This document shows, piece after piece, positions 1-8,006 of a stretch of 64,000 nucleotides of DNA. This DNA is from Rubritepida flocculans DSM 14296 (GTDB lineage Bacteria > Pseudomonadota > Alphaproteobacteria > Acetobacterales > Acetobacteraceae): contig NZ_AUDH01000007.1 of assembly GCF_000425365.1 (NCBI RefSeq), positions 1-64,000 on the forward strand. Reading direction: 5' to 3'. The notes beneath the pieces were generated by a model. The model was given only the letters and a program-made list of their open reading frames with translations. It searched no databases and was not told the DNA's origin. The number at the start of each line of letters is the position of its first letter. The stretch's first letter is position 1. The position numbers were made by a program, and so were the translations under genes.

Positions 1-2
1 CC

Positions 3-308
3 TGGCTCAAGACCACCCTCGTCCAGTGCGCCTGGGCCGCCACCCGCAAGAAGGACAGCTATCTCCGCGCCCAGTTCCACCATCTGCGACAGCGCCGCGG
101 ACCGAAAAAAGCCATCTGCGCCGTCGCCGCCTCCATCCTCACCGCCGTCTGGCACATGCTCCAAAACGGAACCTTCTGGCACGATCTCGGACCAAATCAC
201 TTCCACCAACGCTCGCCAGAACAGCAGGCACGTCACCTCGCCGCCCAAATCATAAAGCTCGGCTTCGCATGCTCCTTCGAACCACAAGCCGAGGGAGTTT
301 CTGTCTAG
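3..308 (+). CDS. IS110-family transposase, C-terminal fragment (cut by window start)
   Basis: About 101 codons of open frame enter from the left edge and end at TAG 306-308. The translated tail has the run [13 protein letters not shown], then [18 protein letters not shown] and HMLQNGT, which match the C-terminal region of IS110/IS116/IS902 transposases (RuvC-like DEDD recombinases that move circular intermediates). The N-terminal catalytic part lies outside the window. Base composition is visibly less G+C-rich than the neighbours, which fits a mobile element. The stop overlaps by three bases the stop of the convergent GPP34 gene, so little or no non-coding IS end remains between them. Confidence 0.8.
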   Translation, partial: WLKTTLVQCAWAATRKKDSYLRAQFHHLRQRRGPKKAICAVAASILTAVWHMLQNGTFWHDLGPNHFHQRSPEQQARHLAAQIIKLGFACSFEPQAEGVSV

Positions 309-967
309 TGCGCCCCGGCGAAGGCCAGCATCATGGCGAACACCTCGCGCGTGACGCTGGAGAGGGTGCGGCCCAGCTCCTCCAGATCCGCCACCTGGTC
401 CACCCGCGCGCCCACGCGCGCCTGCTCCTCGGGCGTCAGAATAAGTGGGATCAGCCCCGCCGAGCGCGCGAGGCCGATCAGCAGCGCGTCCTGCGGGTCG
501 GGGATCTCGTTCTCCAGCAGCACCTGGCGCAGCCGGGCGCGCACCTCCTGCACCTCCGCCTCGCCCTCGGGGCCCTTGGGGTAGCGACGGTCGGGAAACA
601 CCCAGAGGAAACGCCCCTCCTCCCGCCGCAGCACGCCCTTGGCCACCAGCCTGTCGAGCACCATGGCGCGGAAATGCTCGGCGTGGCGGCCGAGTTCGAC
701 GATCCAGTACCGGCTGTCGCGCAGGCCCGCCTCGGGGCTGGAGGCGATCATCGTCATCGCCTCGTCCAGCACGGGGTCGCCCGAGGGGCGCTGGCTCGTC
801 ACCATCAGCCGCTCGAGGTCGGTGTCGATGCGCCCGTCGAGCGAGAGCTGCATCAGGATGGCGGTGGCGATGGCGTAGTCGCCCGCCGGCGCGGGAAGCC
901 CAACCGGGCGGCCCGTCGCGTTGTCGAGCATGAGGAGCATGATCTCCTCCGGCATTGTCAGCTTCAT
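305..967 (-). CDS. GPP34 (GOLPH3-like) family protein, copy 1
   Basis: 220 residues. The N-terminus ([12 protein letters not shown] near 4-15) and the helical pattern through [13 protein letters not shown] and [16 protein letters not shown] match the GPP34 domain known from Golgi GOLPH3/Vps74, which binds phosphoinositide membranes in eukaryotes; the bacterial role is not established. The protein is essentially all domain, with no signal peptide or membrane segment. A paralogue (3581-4216) shares the same order of motifs and a similar length, so this copy looks intact although its stop abuts an IS fragment. It is divergent from the RutA-like gene across a 147-bp gap. ATG 967 follows a GGGAG-like element. 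Confidence 0.8.
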   Translation of the reverse strand: MKLTMPEEIMLLMLDNATGRPVGLPAPAGDYAIATAILMQLSLDGRIDTDLERLMVTSQRPSGDPVLDEAMTMIASSPEAGLRDSRYWIVELGRHAEHFRAMVLDRLVAKGVLRREEGRFLWVFPDRRYPKGPEGEAEVQEVRARLRQVLLENEIPDPQDALLIGLARSAGLIPLILTPEEQARVGARVDQVADLEELGRTLSSVTREVFAMMLAFAGAH

Positions 968-1114
968 CGCGCGGGGCTCCCGTCAGGCTGGCGTCGGGCG
1001 GATGGTGGGCGGGCGCCGGGGCCCTGTCCAGCACGGCGCCGCATGGCATGTGGATTGCTTGCCCTTTACCCGGCTGGCCGGGCCTTCCGGCCTCACGCGA
1101 GGGGCAGCACCGCG

Positions 1115-2197
1115 ATGGACATCGGCGTCTTCATTCCCATCAACAACAATGGCTGGCTGATCTCGGAGAACGCGCCGCAGTACATGCCGTCCTTCGAGCT
1201 GAACAAGACGGTGGTGCAGAAGGCCGAAGCCTATGGCATGGACTTCGCGCTGAGCATGATCAAGCTGCACGGCTTCGGGGGAAAGACCGAGTTCTGGGAC
1301 CACGGCCTCGAATCCTTCACGCTCATGGCGGGGCTCGCGGCGGTCACCTCGCGCATCAAGCTCTTCGCCTCCACGGCGGTGCTGACCATCCCGCCCGCCA
1401 TCGTCGCGCGCATGGCGGTCACCATCGACAGCATCTCGGGCGGGCGCTTCGGGGTGAACATCGTCTCGGGCTGGCACAAGATCGAATACAGCCAGATGGG
1501 GCTGTGGCCCGGCGACGAGCACTTCGCCAAGCGCTACCAGTACAGCACGGAATATGTGCAGATCCTGCGCGACCTCTGGGAGAAGGGCGAGAGCGACCTC
1601 AAGGGCGCCTATTTCCAGATGGACAAGTGCAAGCTCTCGCCCCGCCCCTCCCGGCCCATCGAGATCGTCAGCGCCGGGCAGTCGGACACGGGCATGGCGT
1701 TCGGCGCGCGCTACTGCAACTACAATTTCTGCCTCGGCGAAGGCGTGAACGAGCCCACCAAGGCGGCCTCCGTCCCCGCCCGCATGCTCGAGCACGCGAA
1801 GAAGGCGGGGCGCGATGTGGGCGCCTACATGCTCTACATGGTGATCTGCGCCGACACGGACGAGGCGGCGATGGCCAGATGGGACAGCTATGTGAAGGGG
1901 GCGGATCGCGCCGCGCTCGAGCATCTGCTGGGCCATGCGGCGCATGACGTGAACACCGAGGCGACCTCCATGGCCGCGGCGGTGCAGCGCAACCCCTCGC
2001 CCATCAACTTCAACATGGGCACGATCGTGGGCAGCCCTGCCTCCTGCGCGCGCATGCTGGACGAGGTGGCGGCGATGCCGGGCGTAAAGGGCATCATGCT
2101 CTGCTTCGACGACTTCATCCAGGGCATGGACGACTTCGGGCAGAAGATCCAGCCGCTGATGAAGTGCCGGCAGGACAGGCTGCCGCTCGCGGCTTGA
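1115..2197 (+). CDS. RutA-like FMN-dependent luciferase-family monooxygenase (orphan copy)
   Basis: 360 residues, the usual RutA size. It opens with [17 protein letters not shown] and carries [20 protein letters not shown] and [18 protein letters not shown], close to pyrimidine oxygenase RutA, which opens the uracil ring between N3 and C4 with flavin peroxide. A second RutA (35948-37030) sits in a full rutABCD operon, so this stand-alone copy may be redundant or act on another cyclic amide (inference). Differences from the operon copy include SAGQSDTG in place of CAGSSTEG in the flavin region. ATG 1115 was chosen because homology starts there. A stop-anchored hairpin repeat begins in its TGA. 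Confidence 0.8.
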   Translation: MDIGVFIPINNNGWLISENAPQYMPSFELNKTVVQKAEAYGMDFALSMIKLHGFGGKTEFWDHGLESFTLMAGLAAVTSRIKLFASTAVLTIPPAIVARMAVTIDSISGGRFGVNIVSGWHKIEYSQMGLWPGDEHFAKRYQYSTEYVQILRDLWEKGESDLKGAYFQMDKCKLSPRPSRPIEIVSAGQSDTGMAFGARYCNYNFCLGEGVNEPTKAASVPARMLEHAKKAGRDVGAYMLYMVICADTDEAAMARWDSYVKGADRAALEHLLGHAAHDVNTEATSMAAAVQRNPSPINFNMGTIVGSPASCARMLDEVAAMPGVKGIMLCFDDFIQGMDDFGQKIQPLMKCRQDRLPLAA

Positions 2198-2370
2198 TAC
2201 GGGCGGCATCGCATGCCGCCCGTATCGCGCGCAGGGTTGGGGGGCACCCATCGAAGCTTTGCTTCGATGGGACCCGGCGTGGCGGCTGCGCGCCAGACCA
2301 AGGGCATACCAGCGGCCGCGCCGCCTTCTCAGCGGTCAAAGCAAGCGGCCGCTGGTATGATACGGGCGGC
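2195..2370 (+). repeat. Stop-anchored hairpin repeat, copy 1 (fullest copy)
   Basis: Three stems follow each other. Stem A, 2196-2226, has perfect 14-base arms (left arm GATACGGGCGGCAT) around CGC, and its first two bases are the GA of the preceding TGA stop. A core GCGCGCAGGGTTGG (2227-2240) follows. Stem B, 2247-2271, has perfect 11-base arms (CCCATCGAAGC) around TTT. Stem C, 2306-2358, has perfect 14-base arms (left ATACCAGCGGCCGC) around 25 bases. A further half arm (GATACGGGCGGC) closes the unit at 2359-2370. Related copies lie near 5.9, 23.5, 32.0, 33.3 and 45.4 kb. Confidence 0.85.
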
Positions 2371-2409
2371 GCGAAAAAGGGCGCGTCCCGCCGGGGCGCG
2401 CCCTTCGCG
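2371..2409. terminator. Candidate bidirectional terminator hairpin between convergent genes
   Basis: AAGGGCGCG (2377-2385) pairs with CGCGCCCTT (2397-2405), extended outward by GCGAA/TTCGC, between the converging RutA-like gene and a Bug-type gene. There is no clean T-tract on either side, so termination efficiency is uncertain. Confidence 0.5.
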
Positions 2410-2451
2410 TTCCGGCGGCGGGGCGCGACACCCCGCCGCACCCTCTGCGGT

Positions 2452-3447
2452 TCAGCTCGCCGCCTGGATGTTGTAGCGTCGCGCCACCTCGCGCGCCTGG
2501 GCAAGCTCGGTCTGCATGATGCGCACGAAATCCGCGCCAAGCGGCACCGGGTTGCGCGGCAGCGTCTGCAGTTCCGTCATGCGCTGGAGCACGGCGGCGT
2601 TCTGCACGAGCTTCGGGATTTCCTGCATCATCCGCTCCGCGATGGGCTGCGGCAGGCCGCGCGGGCCCGACATGCCCACCCACTGCGTCTGAACGAGGCT
2701 CGGGAAGCCGAGCTCGGCGAAGGTCGGCACGTCCGGGAAGGCCGGCAGCCTCTGCGGCGAGGAGATGGCAAGGGCGCGCAGCGTGCCGTTCTGCATCGCG
2801 GCCACGTTGGTGGTGATCGGGTCGATCATCGTCTCGATGTGGCCGCCCAGCAGGTCACGCATGGCAGGCGCGGAGCCCGCATAGGGCGCGTGGTCGAGCT
2901 GCGTGAGGTTCGCCGTGCCCGTCAGCATCGCCCCCAGCATGTGCGGCGCCGAGCCGATGCCCGAGGAGCCATAGCGCGTGGGGCGCGTGCGCGCGGCCTG
3001 CAGGAAGTCCTGGAAGCTGCGCAGCGGGCTGTCCCCGCGCACGATCAGCACCGAAGGCGCCTCGACGAGCAGGCCGAGATGCGTGAAGTCGTTGATCGGG
3101 TCGAAGGGCAGCGTCGGCAGGGTGGCGGCCGAATAGACCATCACCGAGGCGTGCGTCATGAGGAAGGTGTAGCCGTCGGGGGCGGCCTTCGCGACATGGT
3201 CGGTGCCGATCACGCCGCCCGCGCCGGCGCGGTTCTCCACCACCACGTTCTGGCCCAGCGCCGCCTGCAGCACCGGCGCGACGAGGCGCGTCACCGTGTC
3301 CACGAGCCCGCCAGGGGGGAACTGCGCCACGAGGCGCACGGCGCCGCGCGAGGGCCAGGCGGCCTGGGCCTGGGCGGCGGTGGGGCCGAGGGCGGGGGCG
3401 GCGAGGAGGCCGGCGGCGGCCCCGAGCAGGTGGCGACGATGCATCAT
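2452..3447 (-). CDS. Bug/TTT-type tripartite tricarboxylate transporter substrate-binding protein
   Basis: 331 residues. A twin-Arg-poor Sec-type signal (MMHRRHLLGAAAGLLAAP, cleavage near AQAQA) is followed by the Bug fold: WPSRGAVRLVAQFPPGG, VVVENRAGAGGVIGTD and AAPDGYTFLM, the signature of TctC/Bug periplasmic receptors. The ligand (usually a carboxylate or amide) cannot be read from sequence. No TctA/TctB membrane partners are nearby, as is common for orphan Bug genes. ATG 3447 is preceded by GGGAGA six bases upstream, so the longer frame to 3537 is rejected. It lies downstream of the ggt-GPP34 pair on the same strand, 133 bp away. Confidence 0.9.
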   Translation of the reverse strand: MMHRRHLLGAAAGLLAAPALGPTAAQAQAAWPSRGAVRLVAQFPPGGLVDTVTRLVAPVLQAALGQNVVVENRAGAGGVIGTDHVAKAAPDGYTFLMTHASVMVYSAATLPTLPFDPINDFTHLGLLVEAPSVLIVRGDSPLRSFQDFLQAARTRPTRYGSSGIGSAPHMLGAMLTGTANLTQLDHAPYAGSAPAMRDLLGGHIETMIDPITTNVAAMQNGTLRALAISSPQRLPAFPDVPTFAELGFPSLVQTQWVGMSGPRGLPQPIAERMMQEIPKLVQNAAVLQRMTELQTLPRNPVPLGADFVRIMQTELAQAREVARRYNIQAAS

Positions 3448-3554
3448 CCATGATCTCCCAAGGGCGCCCCGCCGCGCCCCTGCACAAGCGTTGTGCAGAA
3501 ACGCCCGGCGAGGTCGTTCCGGGAGGTGATGCAGCAAGGATCGTGCCGCGGCGC

Positions 3555-3599
3555 CCTCACCCCGCGCGCAGCCGCAAACCTCACCCCGCGCGCAGCCGC
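3555..3599. repeat. Perfect 21-bp direct repeat at the 3' end of GPP34 copy 2
   Basis: Positions 3555-3575 and 3579-3599 are identical, separated by AAA (period 24). The right copy contains the last codons and TGA stop (3581-3583) of the GPP34 gene; the left copy is a duplicate of that gene end lying just downstream of it. Confidence 0.9.
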
Positions 3600-4216
3600 G
3601 CGGCGTAGAGATCGGCCACCGTCTCGGCCAGGGAGCGGTTCAGCGCCTCCAGCCCCGCCACCAGCGCGATGCGCTCCCGCCGCGCCGCCAGCAACTCCTC
3701 CGGCAGCAGCACGGGCAGCAGCGCCACGGCGCGGGCGAGGCCGAGCAGCAGCGCTTCGCGCGGCTCGGGGATCTCCTCCTCCTCCACGATCCGGCGCAGC
3801 CGGGCGCGCACCGCGCGCGGCTCCGGCCGCTCGGCGGGGGTGACGTAGCGCCGGGCGGGAAAGACCAGCAGCACCCGCCCGCGCTCCTCGCGCAGCAGCC
3901 CCGTCTCGAGCAGCCGGCGCATCACGAGGGGGCGCAGCCCGGCCTCCTCGCGCGCCAGCAGCATCAGCGCGCCGCGCGAATCCCGCGCCTCGCCGATCTC
4001 GGCGAGCGTACGGTCCAGCACCGCATCGCCCGTCGCCTCGCGGGAGAGGATCTCCAGCCGGTCGCGATCCGTGTCCAGCCGCCCGGCGAGGGCGAGTTCC
4101 ATCATCGCCGCCCCGGCCAGCGCGAGCGCGGCGGCGAGGCCCTGCCGCCCGAGGGGCCGGCCCGTCTCCTCGTCGAGGGTGAGGAGGGCGATCTCCTCGG
4201 GCAGCGAGAGGCTCAT
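3581..4216 (-). CDS. GPP34 (GOLPH3-like) family protein, copy 2
   Basis: 211 residues: MSLSLPEEIALLTLDEETG, then LALAGRLDTDRDRLEIL and ETGLLREERGRVLLVFPARR, aligning along its length with copy 1 (305-967). The family is a mostly helical membrane-phosphoinositide-binding fold in eukaryotes; its bacterial function is unknown. ATG 4216 overlaps the ggt stop in an ATGA, so the two genes are translationally coupled. The extreme 3' end has been duplicated (21-bp repeat at 3555-3599). Confidence 0.8.
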   Translation of the reverse strand: MSLSLPEEIALLTLDEETGRPLGRQGLAAALALAGAAMMELALAGRLDTDRDRLEILSREATGDAVLDRTLAEIGEARDSRGALMLLAREEAGLRPLVMRRLLETGLLREERGRVLLVFPARRYVTPAERPEPRAVRARLRRIVEEEEIPEPREALLLGLARAVALLPVLLPEELLAARRERIALVAGLEALNRSLAETVADLYAARLRAG

Positions 4217-5769
4217 TCGGCGATGGCGGCCGACCAGGGCGACATGGCGTCGGTGACGCCCACGCGCATGCCCTCCTTCTGCTGGATCAGGTTGGGGCAG
4301 GCGAAGTTCACGGGCATCACGGCATGCTCGACCACCTCCACCGGCGCATCGGCGGCCAGCGCGGCGATCACCGCCTCGCCCAGGCGGCGATCGGCCGTCA
4401 CCCCCTCGGGCCCGCTGACGTCGAGGCGCGGATGGTGCGCGGCGGCCTCGGGGTCCATGGCGAAATCCGCGACATAGGAGAGAAGCTGGAACACCGCGGC
4501 CATGATGCGCCGCCCGCCCGAGGCGCCGCCCGCGATCTCCGGGTTGCCCCGCGCATCGGGCAGGATCACGGGGCACATGTTGCACAGCGGCCGCTTGCCG
4601 GGCGCGATGGCGTTGGCGCTGCCCGGCGTCGGGTCGAACCACATCACCCCGTTGTTCATGAGCACGCCCGAGCGCGGCAGCACGAGGCGCGAGCCCATGG
4701 AGGAGAGCAGCGTGGTGGTCATCGCCACCATCATCCCCTCCTTGTCGGCGACCGTGAGGTGGGTGGTGCAGGACTCCGCGCCGGGCGGCTCCGCATCGCC
4801 GAGGCGCGAGAGGCGCTCGGCATAGCCCTCGCGCAGCGCGCGCGCGAGGTGGGCGTACCAGGCGGCGTCCGGCACCGCGCCATAGGGGGCGGATTCCATG
4901 CGCTCCAGTACGCGCATCAGCGTGGGCGCGGCGGTGAGCCCGTTGGCGAGCATCCAGCGCCGGCCGCGGAAGCGCGCCTCCAGCGCGGGGCGGACGCGCG
5001 CCCGGCAGTCGCGCAGATCATCGGCCGAGACGAAGCCCTCCATCTCGCGCATGTCGGCGGCGATGGCCGCGGCCACCTCGCCCTCGTAGAAGTCGCGCAG
5101 CCCGGCCTGCTGCAGGCGCTCCAGCGTCTCCGGCAGGCGGCCCAGCACGAAGAAGCCGGGCGTGCCCTGATAGGGCGGCACGGGGGGCAGCCCGTTCGGG
5201 AGGTAGATGCGCGCGCTCTCGGGGTAGAGGCGCAGGAAGGCGGCGCTGTTGGCGATCTTCAGCGTGGTGAACCAGTCCTGCGGCAGGCCGCGCTTCGCCA
5301 GCGCCACCGCGGGCGCCAGCACCTCGCGGATGGGCAGCCGCCCGTGGCGTTCGTGCAGCAGCGCATAGCCCGCCACCGCGCTCGGGATCAGCACGGATTT
5401 GGGGCCGTGGATGTTCGCATCGCCCACCACCTCGGGCCAGGCGAAGAGATCCTGCTTGTGCCGGCCGGTGAGCGGATAGGCCGAAGGGTCGAGCCCGCGC
5501 GGGGCCACGGGGCCGAAGTCGAAGGTCTCGCAGGGCCCGCCCGGGGCCATCACCTGGGCGAAGCCGATGCCGCCGAGGCCGGAGTTCCAGGGCTCCACGG
5601 CGGCGAGGGCGAAGGCGGCGGCCACCGCGGCGTCGGCCGCCGTGCCGCCGGCGCGCAGGATTTCGGCGCCGGCCTCGGCCGCGGCGCGCGCCTGGCTCGC
5701 CACCATTCCCCCCGCGCCGCGCCCGGCGGGCTTGCGGACATGCCAGTGCTGGGTGACGTGCGGGGTCAT
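4213..5769 (-). CDS. Gamma-glutamyltranspeptidase family protein
   Basis: 518 residues, typical for an unprocessed GGT (Ntn hydrolase). The autoprocessing and catalytic Thr is T335 in CTTHLTVAD. N-terminal motifs include GGTAADAAVAAAFALAAVEP and GLGGIGF. The family's oxyanion pair, normally Ser-Ser before M-S-P, reads Cys-Asn in PLCNMCPVIL (396-399), as in more divergent GGT-like acylases, so true glutathione activity is uncertain. No clear signal peptide is seen after ATG 5769, chosen for GGAAAGG upstream, so it may be cytoplasmic. It is coupled by a 4-bp overlap to a GPP34 gene. Confidence 0.88.
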   Translation of the reverse strand: MTPHVTQHWHVRKPAGRGAGGMVASQARAAAEAGAEILRAGGTAADAAVAAAFALAAVEPWNSGLGGIGFAQVMAPGGPCETFDFGPVAPRGLDPSAYPLTGRHKQDLFAWPEVVGDANIHGPKSVLIPSAVAGYALLHERHGRLPIREVLAPAVALAKRGLPQDWFTTLKIANSAAFLRLYPESARIYLPNGLPPVPPYQGTPGFFVLGRLPETLERLQQAGLRDFYEGEVAAAIAADMREMEGFVSADDLRDCRARVRPALEARFRGRRWMLANGLTAAPTLMRVLERMESAPYGAVPDAAWYAHLARALREGYAERLSRLGDAEPPGAESCTTHLTVADKEGMMVAMTTTLLSSMGSRLVLPRSGVLMNNGVMWFDPTPGSANAIAPGKRPLCNMCPVILPDARGNPEIAGGASGGRRIMAAVFQLLSYVADFAMDPEAAAHHPRLDVSGPEGVTADRRLGEAVIAALAADAPVEVVEHAVMPVNFACPNLIQQKEGMRVGVTDAMSPWSAAIAE

Positions 5770-5838
5770 CGGGGCGCCTTTCCTTCCTCTGCGCGCCCAT
5801 GGTCGGGCGCGCGGAGGCGGGCGTCCAGATGGGGGGTC

Positions 5839-6002
5839 ATACCAGCGGCCGCTGTTTCTGACCCGTGCGAGAGCGGCGCGGCCGCTGGTATGCCCGTGTT
5901 TTGGCGCGCAGCCGCCACACCGGGTCCCATCGAAGCAAAGCTTCGATGGGTGCCCGGCAACCCTGCGCGCGATACGGACGGCATGCGATGCCGCCCGTAT
6001 CA
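5839..6002 (-). repeat. Stop-anchored hairpin repeat, copy 2
   Basis: Reverse-strand copy following the second Bug gene. Stem A, 5971-6001 (one mismatch in 14 pairs), includes bases of that gene's TGA (6000-6002). The core CAACCCTGCGCGC precedes it. Stem B, 5926-5950, has 11-base arms CCCATCGAAGC around AAA. Stem C, 5839-5891, has 14-base arms ATACCAGCGGCCGC around 25 bases. The order and spacing mirror copy 1. Confidence 0.85.
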
Positions 6003-6956
6003 GTTGAGCTGGATGGTGCGCAGGATCTCGGCCTTCTGCGCCACATCCTCGGCGAGGCGGCGGGCGAAGGCCTCGCGGCCCAGGTAGAAATCCGCGGGCT
6101 GGGAGGCGCCGCGCGCCGCCGTGCGGTAGGCCTCGGTGGCGGCGGCGCGCTCGCAGGCGGCCTCGATGCGCGCGATCCGGTCCTCCGGCGTGGCGGCGGG
6201 GGCGAAGAGGCCGCCGAAGCTCGCCGGCGCCACGTCGAAGCCCTGCTCCACCGCCGTGGGCGCGTTGGGGAAATCGGGGTGGCGCGCGCGGTCGAAGACG
6301 GCGAGCACGCGCACATCGTTCCGCCCCGCGGCGGAGCCGAGCACGATGGAGCCCACGTCGATGCGCCCGGCCAGCACCTCGGTCAGCACCTGGGCGTCGG
6401 CGCGGAAGGGCACATGCTCGATCTCGACGCCCGCGGCGCGCAGCCACTGCACCATGGCGAGGTGCGGGATGGAGGTGATGCCGAGCGTGCCGTAGGTCAT
6501 GCGCCCCGGATTCGCGCGCGCCCGCGCCTGCAGGTCGGCAAGGTCGCGGATCGGGCTGTCGGGCCGCACCACCAGCGCCATGGAGTTGCTGAACACCTGG
6601 CAGATCGGGCGGAAGCTGTTCACCTGCAGCCCCGAGGCGGCCTGCGTCACCGGCAGCACCGAGGCGACCAGGGCGGGCACGAAGAGGAGCGTGTGCCCAT
6701 CGGGCGCCGAGCGCGCGACGAAGGCCGAACCCACCGCGCCCGCCGCGCCGTCGCGGTTCATCACCACCACGGGCTGGGGCAGGTGCGGCGCCATCTGCTG
6801 CGCCAGCGCGCGCACCAGCAGGTCGATCGCGTTGCCGGGCGGATAGGGCAGCACGATCTGCACGGGCCGGCTGGGGAAGGCCTCCTGGGCGCGGGCCATG
6901 GGGGCGAGCAGCGGCAGGGCCGCGACCCCGGCGGCGAGGCGACGACGGGTGAGCAT
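6000..6956 (-). CDS. Bug/TTT-type substrate-binding protein
   Basis: 318 residues. The signal peptide MLTRRRLAAGVAALPLLAP is cleaved near ARAQ; FPSRPVQIVLPYPPGN, VVVMNRDGAAGAVGSAFV and SAPDGHTLLFV are Bug-receptor signatures. It lies 26 bp downstream of the intradiol dioxygenase gene on the same strand, suggesting capture of an aromatic acid or related substrate (inference). ATG 6956 has GGAGG eight bases upstream; an ATG at 6971 would overlap that site. The TGA forms the base of a hairpin repeat. Confidence 0.9.
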   Translation of the reverse strand: MLTRRRLAAGVAALPLLAPMARAQEAFPSRPVQIVLPYPPGNAIDLLVRALAQQMAPHLPQPVVVMNRDGAAGAVGSAFVARSAPDGHTLLFVPALVASVLPVTQAASGLQVNSFRPICQVFSNSMALVVRPDSPIRDLADLQARARANPGRMTYGTLGITSIPHLAMVQWLRAAGVEIEHVPFRADAQVLTEVLAGRIDVGSIVLGSAAGRNDVRVLAVFDRARHPDFPNAPTAVEQGFDVAPASFGGLFAPAATPEDRIARIEAACERAAATEAYRTAARGASQPADFYLGREAFARRLAEDVAQKAEILRTIQLN

Positions 6957-6982
6957 GGGCGTGTCCTCCATCCGGGCTTCGG

Positions 6983-7888
6983 TCAGTTGCTGGGCACGAG
7001 CGTCGAGGGATCGGCGCCCACGCGGCCGCTGCCCTCGCCCCGCGCGCGAGAGAGGGTGAAGTCGTAGCGCACCGCCTCCGCCCCGGGCGCGGGCGAATCC
7101 GGCAGGTCGCGCCGCGGCGTCACCACCAGCGATTTCGAGACGCCGAACACCGTGTCGCTGTCCACATTCGGATCGTCGCTGAGATAAAGGGCGGTCACGA
7201 GATCGCGGTGGCCGGGCGCCGTGATCAGGATGTGGATGTGCGCGGGGCGGAAGCCGTGCCGCGCCTGGGCGCGGACCAGCGCGCCCACCGGCCCGTCCAT
7301 CGGGATGGAGTAGCCGATGGGCTTTTCGGTGCGCAGGAAGTAGCGGCCTTCCGCGTCGCAGCGGAGCCGGCCGCGCATGTCCATCTCGTCCGGCGCATGG
7401 GCCTGCAGGTCGTAGAGGCCCTCGGCGTTGGTCTGCCACACGTCCATCACCGCGTGCGGGATGGGCTGGCCCTGCGCGTCGCGCACCTGGCCGTAGAGCA
7501 CGAGTTCGGGCCCGCCCGGGCTGCGGGCGAGGCTGCCGCCCATCGCGATCTCCGGCGCGCCCTCGCGGAAGAAGGGCCCGAGCAGGCTGGTCTCGGTGCC
7601 CGCCGCCTCGCGGCCCGCCGCGTCGTGCATCACGTTGACGAGGCGCGAGAGGCCGAGCACGTCGGAGAGCAGGATGAACTCCTGCCGGATGGGCGAGCAC
7701 ATCTGCCCCACCGCGGTGAGGAAGGCGATGCCCTGCAGCCACTCGTCGGGTGTGAGCCTCACCTCGCGGGCGAAGGCGTGCAGGTGGCGCACCGCGGCCT
7801 CCATGATCTCCTTCAGCCGCGCATCCGGCGTGCCGGCCATCTGGGCGATGGCCTCCTCGGTGATCTGGTGGATGTCGATGTCCTGCAT
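6983..7888 (-). CDS. Intradiol ring-cleavage dioxygenase (hydroxyquinol/catechol 1,2-dioxygenase type)
   Basis: 301 residues, with the N-terminal dimerisation helices of the catechol/hydroxyquinol 1,2-dioxygenase family and a C-terminal beta sandwich. The non-haem Fe(III) ligands are visible as Y159, Y193, H217 and H219 (DVWQTNAEGLYD, GYSIPMDGPVG, RPAHIHI). The product would be a cis,cis-muconate or maleylacetate from an ortho-diphenol. RGRLRCDAEGRYFLRT is closer to hydroxyquinol than plain catechol enzymes, but the substrate is not certain. First gene of a pair with the downstream Bug receptor; divergent from the MetE-like gene. ATG 7888 follows GAGGAA. Confidence 0.9.
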   Translation of the reverse strand: MQDIDIHQITEEAIAQMAGTPDARLKEIMEAAVRHLHAFAREVRLTPDEWLQGIAFLTAVGQMCSPIRQEFILLSDVLGLSRLVNVMHDAAGREAAGTETSLLGPFFREGAPEIAMGGSLARSPGGPELVLYGQVRDAQGQPIPHAVMDVWQTNAEGLYDLQAHAPDEMDMRGRLRCDAEGRYFLRTEKPIGYSIPMDGPVGALVRAQARHGFRPAHIHILITAPGHRDLVTALYLSDDPNVDSDTVFGVSKSLVVTPRRDLPDSPAPGAEAVRYDFTLSRARGEGSGRVGADPSTLVPSN

Positions 7889-8006
7889 CCCGCGTTCCTC
7901 CCGTCCGTCGCGACTTGTGTGGTGCGCCGCGCGGCATGGGTCAATGGCGCGGGGCGCGGCCGCGTGCTAGCGAGCGCCCCCGTCACTCGCCCGGAGGAGA
8001 GCGCGC

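Noticed and set aside
24-1114. The plus-strand frame that extends the orphan RutA upstream to position 26
   Set aside because: It runs through the transposase and antisense to the GPP34 gene in another frame; RutA homology starts at ATG 1115.
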